Assembly: GCA_016716135.1 (NCBI GenBank)
Contig: JADJWX010000031.1
Span: 1-45,671 of the forward strand
DNA: 45,671 bases
From: Lewinellaceae bacterium
GTDB taxonomy: Bacteria > Bacteroidota > Bacteroidia > Chitinophagales > Saprospiraceae
Direction: 5' to 3'
Shown: one piece after another, positions 7,800 through 16,538 of the stretch
Numbering within the stretch: position 1 is the stretch's first letter
Layout: each line of letters starts with the position of its first letter
Position numbers and translations under genes: made by a program
The notes under the pieces: generated by a model
Database searches by the model: none
What the model saw: the letters and a program-made list of their open reading frames with translations, nothing else
Told to the model about the DNA's origin: nothing

Positions 7800-8138
7800 T
7801 CACCACTCCCAACCCTCCATATCTTCCAGGGGCTTGGGTTTTACCGTGCGTTTGGTATGCGCGCGTTGTTTTTGCCGTTCGAGCACCAGGCGGGCCAAGC
7901 CCCAATTGGCCGGCTCCGGCGCATCGGGCTGCATGACAGGCCGGATTTTGCGCTCCAGCACGTCAAGCCGGTAAAGCATGCTCATCAGGTATTCCGGCTG
8001 GGTTTCCAGCATGTCGCCGATACGGTCGGCCAGCAAACGCAACAGTTCCTCCTCGTTTGCCGGAGGTGGCGCTGCTTCCAGTTCGAAGGGCTCGCGGATC
8101 AGGTCGGTTGTTTGTTGCAAAAAATCGTCGGACATCAT
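7800..8138 (-). CDS. Conserved small hypothetical protein
   Basis: About 112 residues, acidic in the first half (EEELLRLLADRIGDMLETQPEYLMSMLYRLDVLERKI) and basic near the C terminus, with no signal peptide or membrane segment. No known domain is recognised; the helical middle could be a protein-interaction segment. The start at 8138 (or 8135; two Met in a row) is preferred over an ATG at 8174 because a perfect -7 box at 8152-8159 lies between them. It is divergent from the foldase gene. Confidence 0.7.
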   Translation of the reverse strand: MMSDDFLQQTTDLIREPFELEAAPPPANEEELLRLLADRIGDMLETQPEYLMSMLYRLDVLERKIRPVMQPDAPEPANWGLARLVLERQKQRAHTKRTVKPKPLEDMEGWEW

Positions 8139-8151
8139 ATCGCTTATGGAA

Positions 8152-8159
8152 CAAAGATA
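8152..8159 (-). promoter_or_regulatory. Candidate -7 box that sets the start of the small protein
   Basis: The minus strand reads TATCTTTG, a perfect TAnnTTTG match. A transcript from here would begin near 8146, only about 8 bases before the ATG at 8138 and downstream of the alternative ATG at 8174, which it would exclude. Confidence 0.55.
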
Positions 8160-8287
8160 CCACCCATACGACAATCCGGAAACGGTGCGTTATCCTCCGG
8201 GTATCCGGATATTGTCATTTTTGTTCCGGCTGGTTGCCGCATGCTGGCAATTCCGGTTGAAACCATAAAAATCCGCCCCTGCTTTCC

Positions 8288-8295
8288 TAAATTTG
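8288..8295 (+). promoter_or_regulatory. Candidate -7 box of the foldase gene
   Basis: TAAATTTG matches TAnnTTTG and lies 53 bp before the foldase ATG. The nearest upstream TTG is about 28 bp away, longer than usual, so this is tentative. Confidence 0.4.
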
Positions 8296-8348
8296 CACCC
8301 CTTTTTAACGCCTAATTTCAAATACCTACAAAACTGTCCGTATCCATC

Positions 8349-10337
8349 ATGGTAAAACAGTTCCTCTTCTCAACTTTCCTGTTTCTGTTGCTGGGCGGCA
8401 TTGCTCAGGCACAACCGGCAAAACACAGCAATGACCCGGTGCTTTTTTCCGTAAAAGGCAATCCGGTGCACGTGTCCGAGTTTCAACATATTTACACCAA
8501 AACCAACCAGCAAAACGCCGATTTCTCCGAAGCATCGCTGAAGGAATACCTCGATTTGTACATCAAATTCAAACTGAAAGTCCAAAAAGCGCGGGATATG
8601 CAGCTCGACACCGTCCCGGCTTTTCAGTCTGAACTCGACGGCTACCGCCGCCAACTGGCCGCCTCGTACCTCGTCGATAAGGAAGTGACCGACAAGCTGG
8701 TCCGGGAAGTGTACGAGCACATGAAGCAGGATGTCGACATCAGCCATATTTTCGTTGCCGTCGACATCAATGCCCCGGCAGCCGATTCGCTCAAGGCATA
8801 CAACCGCGCGCTGGCACTTTTCAAACAGGTTCAAAATGGCGCCTCCTTCGAACAGCTGGCCCGCGACAGCTCCGACGACAAGTCGGCCAAAAACAATGGC
8901 GGCCACCTGGGTTTTGTAACGGCGATGCTCCCGAACGGCTACTACCACCTGGAAAAAGCCATCTACAACGCCAAACCCGATGCCCTGTTGGGACCCATCC
9001 GGACCAACACGGGATACCACGTGGTAAAAGTGCACGGCTTCCGGCCTGCCCGTGGTGAGATGGAAGTTGCACAAATCCTGATCCGCGCCGGCGAAAATGA
9101 AGAAGACAACGTTCGGAAACGCATGCAGGCCGATAGCATTTATGCCCAACTGCAACGGGGCAAGGGATGGGACGAAATTTGCAGCCGCATTTCAGAAGAT
9201 AAAATGAGCGCTGAAAAAGGCGGCTACATCGGTTTCTTCGGGATCAACCGGTATCAAAAAGCGTTTGAAGACGCTGCCTTCGCCCTGGAAAACGACGGCG
9301 ACATTTCCAAACCGGTGTCCACGACGATCGGCTGGCACATTATCAAGCGGCTCAGCAAACGCGGCCTGGGCAGTTTTGAAGAATTGCGGCGGCCGTTCAC
9401 CGAGCTGGTCAAGCGCGACAGCCGGAGTGAAATTGCCACCAAAAGCATGATTGAACGCATCCAGAAAGAAGGCAACTTCAAGGCTTTTCCGGAAAATCTG
9501 GCCAAATGGACCGCCGAACAAACCGACTCCGTTTTCCTGACATTTAAATGGAAACCCAACCCGCAAAAACCGCAGACCCCGCTGCTGCAGTTTGGCTCGA
9601 ACAAAACGTACACCGTAGCCGATTTTGAAGAATATTGCGCCCGCGCCGCACGCGAACGCATGCGCGGCATGGGCACGCCGCTCGACGAGGTGGTCGGAAA
9701 ATTGCACCAGGGATGGGCGGAGGAAGTCACGCTGGAATTTGAAGAAAGCCAGCTGGACAAGAAATATCCCGAATTTCATGCACTCATGCGCGAGTACGAA
9801 GAAGGCATGCTTCTTTTTGATGCCGCCAAACAGGAAGTTTGGGACCGCGCCAACGCCGACTCTACCGGTCTGGAGGCGTATTTTGAAAAAAACCTGAAAA
9901 ACAAATACATGTGGGACGAGCGCGCCCGCGTGAGCATGTACACCCTCAAATCCGACGACCCGCAACTCCTGCTCAAAGTGCGTGACTACGCCGCCAAAAA
10001 AAGCGCCAAGGAAGTCCTGGAAAAATTCAATAAGAAAGACGAAGTGCTGGTTCGCCTGGAAAAAACCTACGAAAAAGGCAAGCGCCAGGAACTCAACGAC
10101 ATCTGGGAAGCCGGCAGTATGACCAGCGCCAAAACAGACGCCGGCACCAAAACGGCGTCGTTTATGAAAATTGAGAAAATCATTCCACCAACACCCAAGG
10201 CCCTCGACGAAGCGCGCGGTTACGCCGTGGCCGATTACCAGGAATTTCTGGAAAAACAATGGGTGGAGCGCCTGCGCGCCGAATACCCGGTGACGGTGAA
10301 TGAGGCTGCTTTTAAGGCGCTCATCCGCAATAAATAA
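8349..10337 (+). CDS. Periplasmic peptidyl-prolyl isomerase, SurA/PpiC type
   Basis: A 662-residue exported foldase. The signal peptide is residues 1-22 (ends GIAQAQ). An N-terminal SurA-like helical region carries VSEFQHIYTKTN and DLYIKFKLKVQKARDM. Two consecutive parvulin (rotamase) domains follow at about 130-225 and 230-330, each with a characteristic pair of motifs: GHLGFVTAMLPN with GPIRTNTGYHVVKV, then GGYIGFFGINRYQ with VSTTIGWHIIK. A long C-terminal region of about 330 residues lacks further isomerase motifs. It probably chaperones outer-membrane or T9SS cargo. It is a single gene followed by a strong terminator. Confidence 0.88.
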   Translation: MVKQFLFSTFLFLLLGGIAQAQPAKHSNDPVLFSVKGNPVHVSEFQHIYTKTNQQNADFSEASLKEYLDLYIKFKLKVQKARDMQLDTVPAFQSELDGYRRQLAASYLVDKEVTDKLVREVYEHMKQDVDISHIFVAVDINAPAADSLKAYNRALALFKQVQNGASFEQLARDSSDDKSAKNNGGHLGFVTAMLPNGYYHLEKAIYNAKPDALLGPIRTNTGYHVVKVHGFRPARGEMEVAQILIRAGENEEDNVRKRMQADSIYAQLQRGKGWDEICSRISEDKMSAEKGGYIGFFGINRYQKAFEDAAFALENDGDISKPVSTTIGWHIIKRLSKRGLGSFEELRRPFTELVKRDSRSEIATKSMIERIQKEGNFKAFPENLAKWTAEQTDSVFLTFKWKPNPQKPQTPLLQFGSNKTYTVADFEEYCARAARERMRGMGTPLDEVVGKLHQGWAEEVTLEFEESQLDKKYPEFHALMREYEEGMLLFDAAKQEVWDRANADSTGLEAYFEKNLKNKYMWDERARVSMYTLKSDDPQLLLKVRDYAAKKSAKEVLEKFNKKDEVLVRLEKTYEKGKRQELNDIWEAGSMTSAKTDAGTKTASFMKIEKIIPPTPKALDEARGYAVADYQEFLEKQWVERLRAEYPVTVNEAAFKALIRNK

Positions 10338-10368
10338 ACGCCCCGAAACGGGCAACATTTGCAAAAAC

Positions 10369-10411
10369 ACGACGCGCTTTCGATGCAACATCGGAAGCGC
10401 GTCGTATTTTT
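10369..10411 (+). terminator. Intrinsic terminator of the foldase gene
   Basis: A 17-bp stem (10369-10385 with 10389-10405, one G-T pair) around a 3-base loop is followed by ATTTTTGG. It lies 32 bp after the stop codon. Confidence 0.8.
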
Positions 10412-10490
10412 GGTGTCCCGCCCTTGTGAACAAACCTTGCCTACCGGCGTGCAAAGGCAAGTTATATTTAAGTTCCCCTTTCGAGCGGGC

Positions 10491-10702
10491 AGGTTCCTCG
10501 CTGCACTCGGAATGACAAGACCACCTTATAAGAATCCGGGGAGCGAAAGATTTGGAAAAGGAACATTGCCTCGCCCCAGTTTTGGCCTCAGCCTATCCCA
10601 CTATGGTTGGGCTAAAAGAAGGGGCGACGAAATGTTGCTTTACCGGGTTTTACTCCCTCTTTATTTAATACGCATTGTCATTCCGAGCGTAGCGAGGAAC
10701 CT
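10491..10702. repeat. Element bounded by TGTCATTCCGAG inverted repeats
   Basis: Left arm 10491-10517 and right arm 10676-10702 are inverted copies of a 27-base motif (TGTCATTCCGAG...GAGGAACCT) matching at about 25 positions. The interior carries a second, imperfect inverted repeat (CCTCGCCCC near 10570 with GGGGCGACG near 10625), so the 212-bp unit can fold on itself. The outer motif is a widespread kind of intergenic repeat in Bacteroidota. No coding is evident. Confidence 0.65.
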
Positions 10703-10827
10703 GTACAAGCGCAAGGGAGAAATGCTAAAAGCCAAATGGTTACCACAAATATTACCAATCATTGCACGCCGGTACCCAAGGTTCATCTACCGCAAATCAA
10801 ACGTTCACTCATAAAATTTTTACCAGA

Positions 10828-11295
10828 ATGAAGACATTGAAAATTTTCACCGTATTGTTCCTGTTCAGCCTTTTCGGCACCACGCTTTGCGCTCAAGATG
10901 CGGCGCAAAACAAGGCTGCATGCCTGAAGGTTTACGAATGTATCAACAACCAGGACTTCGATTGTATGGCCGAGCTCATGGCCGACGACATGATCGAATA
11001 CGCCGCCCCGGAGCCCGTACAGGGCAAAGACAACGTTCTGCAAGGTATCCGGGAATACTTCGAGGCTTTTGACATGCAGGTTGTACCCGACAAAATGGTG
11101 GCCGAAGGCAATACCGTTATGATCCTGGTCACGGCCACCGGCACCTGGAAAAAAGACTTCATGGGGATGAAAGCCACCGGGAAATCGTTTCGGATTCAGG
11201 ATGTTGACATCCTCGAATTTGACGATGCCGGAAAAGTCAAAGCGCATTGGTCGGTGCAGGATCCGATGGTTATGATGAGCCAGATTGCCAATTAA
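10828..11295 (+). CDS. Exported SnoaL/NTF2-like protein
   Basis: 155 residues with a signal peptide (ends FGTTLCAQ), then one SnoaL-like alpha+beta fold: an N-terminal helix (CLKVYECINNQDFDCMAELM), MIEYAAPEPVQGKDNVLQGI, and a C-terminal sheet with IQDVDILEFDDAGKVKAHWS. Such proteins are ketosteroid-isomerase-like and bind small hydrophobic ligands or act as polyketide cyclases; the substrate cannot be told here. The start at 10828 is chosen for the signal peptide; an in-frame ATG 66 bases upstream would add an unlikely leader. Confidence 0.78.
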   Translation: MKTLKIFTVLFLFSLFGTTLCAQDAAQNKAACLKVYECINNQDFDCMAELMADDMIEYAAPEPVQGKDNVLQGIREYFEAFDMQVVPDKMVAEGNTVMILVTATGTWKKDFMGMKATGKSFRIQDVDILEFDDAGKVKAHWSVQDPMVMMSQIAN

Positions 11296-11486
11296 ACACG
11301 GCAGCGCGATAAATACGAGTCGCCTCGCAACCTGTTTTTCACCGCCGGGAATCTGGTTGAAATATGTCGGGCTTTGTTGCCGAACGTGCCTGAATTTCGA
11401 ATTCCGAACCAGGAATATTCTTATTGGTAACCGGAACCTGCGCGGGAAGCGGACAGGGTATGGCCATGGCAAATCAGTATTAAAGA

Positions 11487-11539
11487 TTTAGAGCGGCTGT
11501 ACAACTTTTCAATTTGAAAAGTTGTACAGCCGCTCTAAA
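11487..11539. repeat. 26-bp near-perfect palindrome, TGTACAACTTTTC core
   Basis: Arms 11487-11512 and 11514-11539 are perfect complements with a single central base. The centre TGTACAACTTTTC...GAAAAGTTGTACA is almost the same as that of the hairpin at 6255-6332, while the outer arms differ. It lies in the 306-bp gap between the SnoaL-like gene and the convergent aminopeptidase homologue. The rest of that gap (11296-11486) shows no other feature. Confidence 0.8.
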
Positions 11540-11540
11540 A

Positions 11541-11607
11541 AAGTGTGCAAGTTAACGGCCTCACCATACCACGGGGGCATTAAAATGCAACGTTGCCGAC
11601 ACTACTT
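11541..11607. repeat. Dispersed AAGTGTGCAA...CGACACTACTT repeat, copy 1
   Basis: It starts AAGTGTGCAA, contains CGGGGGC and AACGT, and ends CGACACTACTT. The same ordered blocks occur at 38012-38056 in a shorter form. The similarity is patchy, so the call is tentative. The right end overlaps the stop codon of the aminopeptidase homologue. Confidence 0.35.
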
Positions 11608-12759
11608 GCTGCTAAGCGCGCCATTTTCCACCACGCGTTGTTCCCCGATGCTGAGTGTTGCGTCTTTCAAGTGGAGAAAATAGTCCACCTCGCCGTCGTA
11701 GTTGCCGCCGGCCCAGTCGTTATCGCCGCCACCCAGCGTGACCATGCCGGCCATTTCAAAGCTGCGGTAATCACCGATCACCTTGCTGTGCGGATTGAGG
11801 CCCAGGTCGATGCTGCTGAGCATGGCCTTATCGGCGCCATAAGCCAGCCAGCGCTCTTTCAGTTTGGAAACATCCTGATCGGCAGTAATGCTTTGGATTT
11901 TGCCGTTTTTATACACCACTTTCAGCTTGGTCAGTTTGGTGCTGCCCAGGTAATACGCCGGCAAAACGACAGTGCCGTTGGCGGAATTGGGATCCACAGC
12001 CGCAAAAACATCGCCGGCCGGCAGCCAGGCAAAATTACTGCCCTGACTGCGCTGTTGGTCCATGGTGCTGCCGCAACTGGCCATCGGAGCGCTGCTGTGC
12101 AACTTAAAATTGATGTCGGTGCCCGCAGGCGTGGTTACTTTTACCGTGCTGCCGGGTTTGAGTTTAGCCATGATTTTATCGGCGCTGGCCTTCAGCGCAT
12201 CGTGATCGGCAGCCACAGCATTCCAGAAATTTTGCTGCATCTGGTTGTAGTCGGCGCCGAAAACCTTGGCAATGGCAGGTGTGGGAATCCCGTCGGTCTG
12301 ACCGAGCGACACCACCCGCACCCGGTCGTGCCGGTTTATACCCCGTGAGGCTTCACTACTCTCGTGAAAGGCCTGGCGCACCTCCGGGGTGATATGGCTC
12401 CAACGATCCGGATCAGTGACTAAGTCCACCCTGATCACACAGTCGATCATGCGGTCCTCAATGGCATAGGCATAGTTGGGTTGTGCCAGGTACTCCGGCT
12501 TCACTTCTTTGGAAATACGAACATCGGCCTCCGGGAGATACATACGGACGACCGGCACCCCGCCGGCTTTGTACACGGCTACATAAAGGGCTTCCAAAAT
12601 GTCCTGGACCTCGGGAGAGCCGCTGATCAGTACATGTTCGCCTTTGGCAACAACGAGCGACTGGTTGACAATGCGGTCGGCAACCTGGTCGTAATTGGGT
12701 TTTTGAGCATTTGCCTGCAGGCTAACTACCAACAGGGCAAGGACAATCAGTTTTTTCAT
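11602..12759 (-). CDS. Exported M29 aminopeptidase-family protein, altered metal site
   Basis: 385 residues with a signal peptide (ends QANAQ) and the fold pattern of M29 (aminopeptidase T/S) proteins: an N-terminal domain with ADRIVNQSLVVAKGEHVLI and a C-terminal domain with PAGDVFAAV...NGTVVLPAYYLG. Most M29 enzymes are cytoplasmic, so export is unusual. The metal-ligand positions differ from canonical members: the usual GEVFTAP Glu is Asp (AGDVFAA), the second Glu is Asp (SIDLGLN), the CHIALG His is absent (AGMVTLGGG), and the HVD motif reads GEVDYF. It may be a non-peptidase or use another metal arrangement. Alignment of ligands was done by eye. Confidence 0.75.
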   Translation of the reverse strand: MKKLIVLALLVVSLQANAQKPNYDQVADRIVNQSLVVAKGEHVLISGSPEVQDILEALYVAVYKAGGVPVVRMYLPEADVRISKEVKPEYLAQPNYAYAIEDRMIDCVIRVDLVTDPDRWSHITPEVRQAFHESSEASRGINRHDRVRVVSLGQTDGIPTPAIAKVFGADYNQMQQNFWNAVAADHDALKASADKIMAKLKPGSTVKVTTPAGTDINFKLHSSAPMASCGSTMDQQRSQGSNFAWLPAGDVFAAVDPNSANGTVVLPAYYLGSTKLTKLKVVYKNGKIQSITADQDVSKLKERWLAYGADKAMLSSIDLGLNPHSKVIGDYRSFEMAGMVTLGGGDNDWAGGNYDGEVDYFLHLKDATLSIGEQRVVENGALSSK

Positions 12760-12887
12760 AACAGTTTGATTTTACGGATATTAAAAAAAGCGTTCGTTAT
12801 GAAAACGAAGATGCAGGCAGGCCATACAGCAAATCAAATCTGTTGTGTAATCGGCGGGAAAGGTTTCGCAAGCGGTCGGCAGACGGC

Positions 12888-15800
12888 CTATTCGTACGGC
12901 AGGATCACCTCAACACGGGTGCCCACGGCCAGTCCGGTTTCATCTTCCAGGTCGATCACCCGGATCATGTCGGCTTTCAGAAAATCCCGGTGCAACAGCT
13001 GGAGACGGTCGTTGGTGAGTTTCATGCCTTTCGACTGGTGCTGCTGCCGGCTCCCCGATTGTAATGCGCGGGCAGCTCTGCGGCCGATGCCGTTGTCTTC
13101 CACGATGCATTTCAGGTGGCCGTTTTCGGGGTAAAGCTGCAAGAGCAACCTGCCTTTTCCGGGCTTGTGCATCAGGCCGTGCCAGATGGCGTTTTCCACA
13201 AATGGCTGAAGGATCAGCGGCGGAATGAAGACTTCCTCCAGCTCGATGCCGGCGTCGATCTGAAAAGCGTATTCAAACTTGCCTTCAAAACGCATGGCCT
13301 CCAGGTCGAGGTAAAGTTTCAGGGCATCCAGTTCCTTGTCGAGCGGAATGGTGAGATTTTTGGAATGGTCGAGGATGAGCCGCACCAGGCGCGAAAACTT
13401 GGTGAGGTACTGCGACGCCTCCGCAGGCCGGTTTTTGAGAATGTACCAGTTGATCGAATTCAGGGAGTTGAAAATAAAATGCGGGTTCATCTGCGCCTGC
13501 AGGGCGGTAAGTTTTGACTCCGCAATTTCCTTCTGAATATTGAGCAGTTCCTGTTCCTGGCGCGCTACCGCCTCGTTGGCTTGTGCAGTCGCAATTTTCT
13601 GTGAACACCGGGCCGCAATGCGCATCAGCACATCGAGGTGCGCAGGCTTGAAAAAACCCTTTTGATGGTGTTCCGAATCGATTACGCCGAGCACCTTGCC
13701 CTCGTGCAAAATGGGCACTGCCAGTTCGGCCCCTTCCGTCTGTAAGTCGGCGATGTAGCGCGGGTCAGCACCGGTGTCCTGCACCAGCAGGGGCTTCCCG
13801 GTGGCCGCCACATGCCCGACAATACCCTCCCCCACCGGGATGCTCAGCCGGTTGGTAATTTCCCGGCCCTGCGGATTTTTTGGCCCGTATGCGGCTTTTT
13901 GAACCAAATGTTGTCCGGACTCGTCGAGCAGGTACACGATGCAGTCTTCAAAATTCAGGCGGGAAATAACGTTTCGCGCCAGGTCCCAGATAATCTCGTC
14001 TACCGAATTTTCCGCATAGCGGGAGTTGATGAAATACTGCACGGCAGCGGCATGGGCTTTTTGCATTTGCCGCAGGCGGAAATAACGGTACAAGCCCCAA
14101 CCCACAACGGCCAGCATCGCGAAAAACACCAGCCGAAACCACCAGGTGGCATAAAACGGCGGCAACACGTGTATGTACAACCGCCGGGGTTGCAAACCCG
14201 GTTTTCCATACTCGTTGATGGCTTCGATTTCGAGCGTATAATCGCCGGGGTCGAGATTGTTGAAGGCTAATTGCCGCTGGCCTTTCACCGGCAGCCAGTG
14301 GTCGTGCAGGCCCAGGAGCCGGTACCGGAATTCGGTGCGCGCCTGGCGGTGAAACTCGGTCCCCGGGCGACGGTTAAAATTCAGGGCGCCGAAAGCAACG
14401 GACAACTCGCGTTCGTCGGGTTGCAGGGTGACCTCCCGAATGTAGTTGGGCGCCAGGGAAAAATCTTCGGCCCGGTTGCCGATATCGACTGCCGAGAGGT
14501 ACGGCACCGGTGGGATATTCTCCTGGTGCATTAACTCGTCGGGGTGGAAATACCGGATACCAAAACTCCGGGACGTCAAAATGTTCCCGTTGGGCATTTG
14601 CGTGATGGCCCATTTGATCACCACGCCAAACTCCGGGTAATGCCGAAAAAATCCTGTTTTCGGGTCCAGCGACAAGGTTCCGCCCTCTGTATTCATCCAG
14701 ATGCCGTGGTTTTTGGTCAGGGTAAAATCATAAATTTCATTGCCGTTGGCCACCAGGGTGGTCAGCACCTGCCGGTATGCTTCCGGACGGGCAAGGTCAA
14801 AACGGTACAACCCGTGGCCGTAGGTGCTCACCCAAACGGCGCCGTTGCTGTCGGGGCGAATTTGGGTAACGTCCACACCGGGAATCAGAAAACGGCGGTT
14901 TTGGTGAAACTCGTTTTTTGCAGCATCGTACAGGCACAAGCCCTGTGCCGTGCCGATCAGCAGGCGGCCATCGCCGGCCCCGGCAATTTTGGTAATTTCC
15001 AGGTCGCGCAGCAAACCACCGTGTTTTCGGGACCAGGGAGCAGGCTGTTTTTCGGGAATGGACAAGGCATACAGCCCGTGCTTTTTTGTGCCGATCCAAA
15101 GGGTGCCGTTTTCAAAAAAAACGGCATTGATAAAATCCGTCGGACCGGCAGTATGTGCGCCATTGAGGAGCCAGGCGTCTACCCGTTCGATTTTTACCGA
15201 AACGGCATCCCATTTCAAAAGACCAGCCTCGGAAGCGATCCACACATTTTTTTCAGCGTCGAAACACAGGCCGCCCATCCACACATCGGAATCCAGCCGC
15301 CCGTCCATCGAGTACCGGTAGGCCCGGGCGGTGTCGCGATCGAAGTCGACAAAGATCAACCCATCGCCTGTGTATGTTCCCACAAATACGGCATTCCGGC
15401 CCGGTACGTTCAGGTACGCCAGATTCCAATTCATCGGTTTTTGGTTGGGATACCGGAAAAAAGCGGATCGCCACTCCTGCGGCGCTATGCGGATAAGATT
15501 GGTGTTGGTACTGCTCCAGAGGTTGCCGTTGCGGTCTTTAAACAGGCAATGGTAGCCGTACTCTGTCCGGTTGCGGGCAGGTTTGCTGTTTGGCACAAAG
15601 CGGGTTTCACCGGTAAATACATTGTGCAGGTAGAGGCCCTTGTAGCGGGCCAGAATTGCAATTTCGTCTTCCGAGTAGCGGGCAAAGTGCGCCCATGCAA
15701 GCGTATCGTTTTCTGCCAGGTGGCCGGGCAAACGCGCATCCCACCGGCCTGTTTTGCGCAGCCATTTCATAATGCCCTTTTGCGCATTCGTCCAGACATT

Positions 15801-16538
15801 TCCGGCCTGGTCAACAAAAACATAGCCGGGGCCCGTACCGCCTTTCCCGGGAGCAAAAGGCGGTGAAAAGGGGTGAAATGTAAATTTTTGCGTTGTTTTT
15901 CGAAACTCAAAAATGCCGAACGCGCAGCCGACCCACAGCAAATCCGGATCGAACGGATCGGGGGTTATACCTTTTAAAAATTGATAGTAGCGCCCGGGCG
16001 GCATATCGGGAATTTGTGCATAAAAACGCTGAACAGCGCCCGAAACCGGATCAATGCGGTTCAGGCAAAAGGGGTTGCTGGTCACCCAAACGGTACCGTC
16101 TGCCTCAACGGCAATGCCCCCGATTTGGTTGCCGGCGAGTGTTTGGGCATTATCCGGATCATGACGCCAGGTGGTGTATGTCCCGCTCCGGTGCTCGAGT
16201 CGGCTGACACCGCCGCGCACTGTCCCGATCCATAGGTCGTTGGCCTTGCCCGAGGTGACGAATATCGGCGGGGAAAAGGTCAGTGTGTTGGATTCGCCTG
16301 GGATGTGGGTGATTTTTTCAAAATCCTGTCCATTGTATTTAAACAGGGCATTGTCGCTGCCAAACCACAAAAACCCCAGTGAATCCTGCGCTACCGAACG
16401 CATAATCTTGTCGGGCAAGGGCAATGTCTCAACAACAAGTGGTTTTTGTTGCGCAGCCAACAAGGCACAAAAAAACAGGCACCCGGCAGTGGCAAGTTGT
16501 TTAGGCAGGGGAAATGGATTGCAGGCAGCCTGTTTCAT
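12888..16538 (-). CDS. Large propeller sensor histidine kinase (LytS-type), GAF-containing
   Basis: A 1216-residue membrane sensor. After a signal peptide come about 650 residues of Reg_prop-type beta-propeller repeats (SLGFLWFGSDN, NDLWIGTVRGGVSRLE, GTVWVTSN, GAVWVSTYGHGLYRF). A Y_Y_Y domain follows at about 703-791, then one membrane span near 798-820, a cytoplasmic GAF domain (about 849-975, IPVGEGIVGHVAATGKPLLV), and a His_kinase/HATPase pair with phospho-acceptor region MNPHFIFNSLNSINWYI (about 1014), N-box PFVENAIWHGL and DNGIG. It has no receiver domain, so it differs from gut Bacteroides hybrid sensors. Its start overlaps the stop of the response regulator by 4 bases (ATGA), so the two are co-translated. 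The ligand is unknown. Confidence 0.9.
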   Translation of the reverse strand: MKQAACNPFPLPKQLATAGCLFFCALLAAQQKPLVVETLPLPDKIMRSVAQDSLGFLWFGSDNALFKYNGQDFEKITHIPGESNTLTFSPPIFVTSGKANDLWIGTVRGGVSRLEHRSGTYTTWRHDPDNAQTLAGNQIGGIAVEADGTVWVTSNPFCLNRIDPVSGAVQRFYAQIPDMPPGRYYQFLKGITPDPFDPDLLWVGCAFGIFEFRKTTQKFTFHPFSPPFAPGKGGTGPGYVFVDQAGNVWTNAQKGIMKWLRKTGRWDARLPGHLAENDTLAWAHFARYSEDEIAILARYKGLYLHNVFTGETRFVPNSKPARNRTEYGYHCLFKDRNGNLWSSTNTNLIRIAPQEWRSAFFRYPNQKPMNWNLAYLNVPGRNAVFVGTYTGDGLIFVDFDRDTARAYRYSMDGRLDSDVWMGGLCFDAEKNVWIASEAGLLKWDAVSVKIERVDAWLLNGAHTAGPTDFINAVFFENGTLWIGTKKHGLYALSIPEKQPAPWSRKHGGLLRDLEITKIAGAGDGRLLIGTAQGLCLYDAAKNEFHQNRRFLIPGVDVTQIRPDSNGAVWVSTYGHGLYRFDLARPEAYRQVLTTLVANGNEIYDFTLTKNHGIWMNTEGGTLSLDPKTGFFRHYPEFGVVIKWAITQMPNGNILTSRSFGIRYFHPDELMHQENIPPVPYLSAVDIGNRAEDFSLAPNYIREVTLQPDERELSVAFGALNFNRRPGTEFHRQARTEFRYRLLGLHDHWLPVKGQRQLAFNNLDPGDYTLEIEAINEYGKPGLQPRRLYIHVLPPFYATWWFRLVFFAMLAVVGWGLYRYFRLRQMQKAHAAAVQYFINSRYAENSVDEIIWDLARNVISRLNFEDCIVYLLDESGQHLVQKAAYGPKNPQGREITNRLSIPVGEGIVGHVAATGKPLLVQDTGADPRYIADLQTEGAELAVPILHEGKVLGVIDSEHHQKGFFKPAHLDVLMRIAARCSQKIATAQANEAVARQEQELLNIQKEIAESKLTALQAQMNPHFIFNSLNSINWYILKNRPAEASQYLTKFSRLVRLILDHSKNLTIPLDKELDALKLYLDLEAMRFEGKFEYAFQIDAGIELEEVFIPPLILQPFVENAIWHGLMHKPGKGRLLLQLYPENGHLKCIVEDNGIGRRAARALQSGSRQQHQSKGMKLTNDRLQLLHRDFLKADMIRVIDLEDETGLAVGTRVEVILPYE

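Noticed and set aside
9192..10460. A 422-codon open frame on the minus strand
   Set aside because: It is antisense to the foldase gene, is Phe/Val/His-rich and has no recognisable domain.
14544..15866. A 440-codon open frame on the plus strand
   Set aside because: It is antisense to the propeller region of the sensor kinase; no motifs and shadow-type composition.
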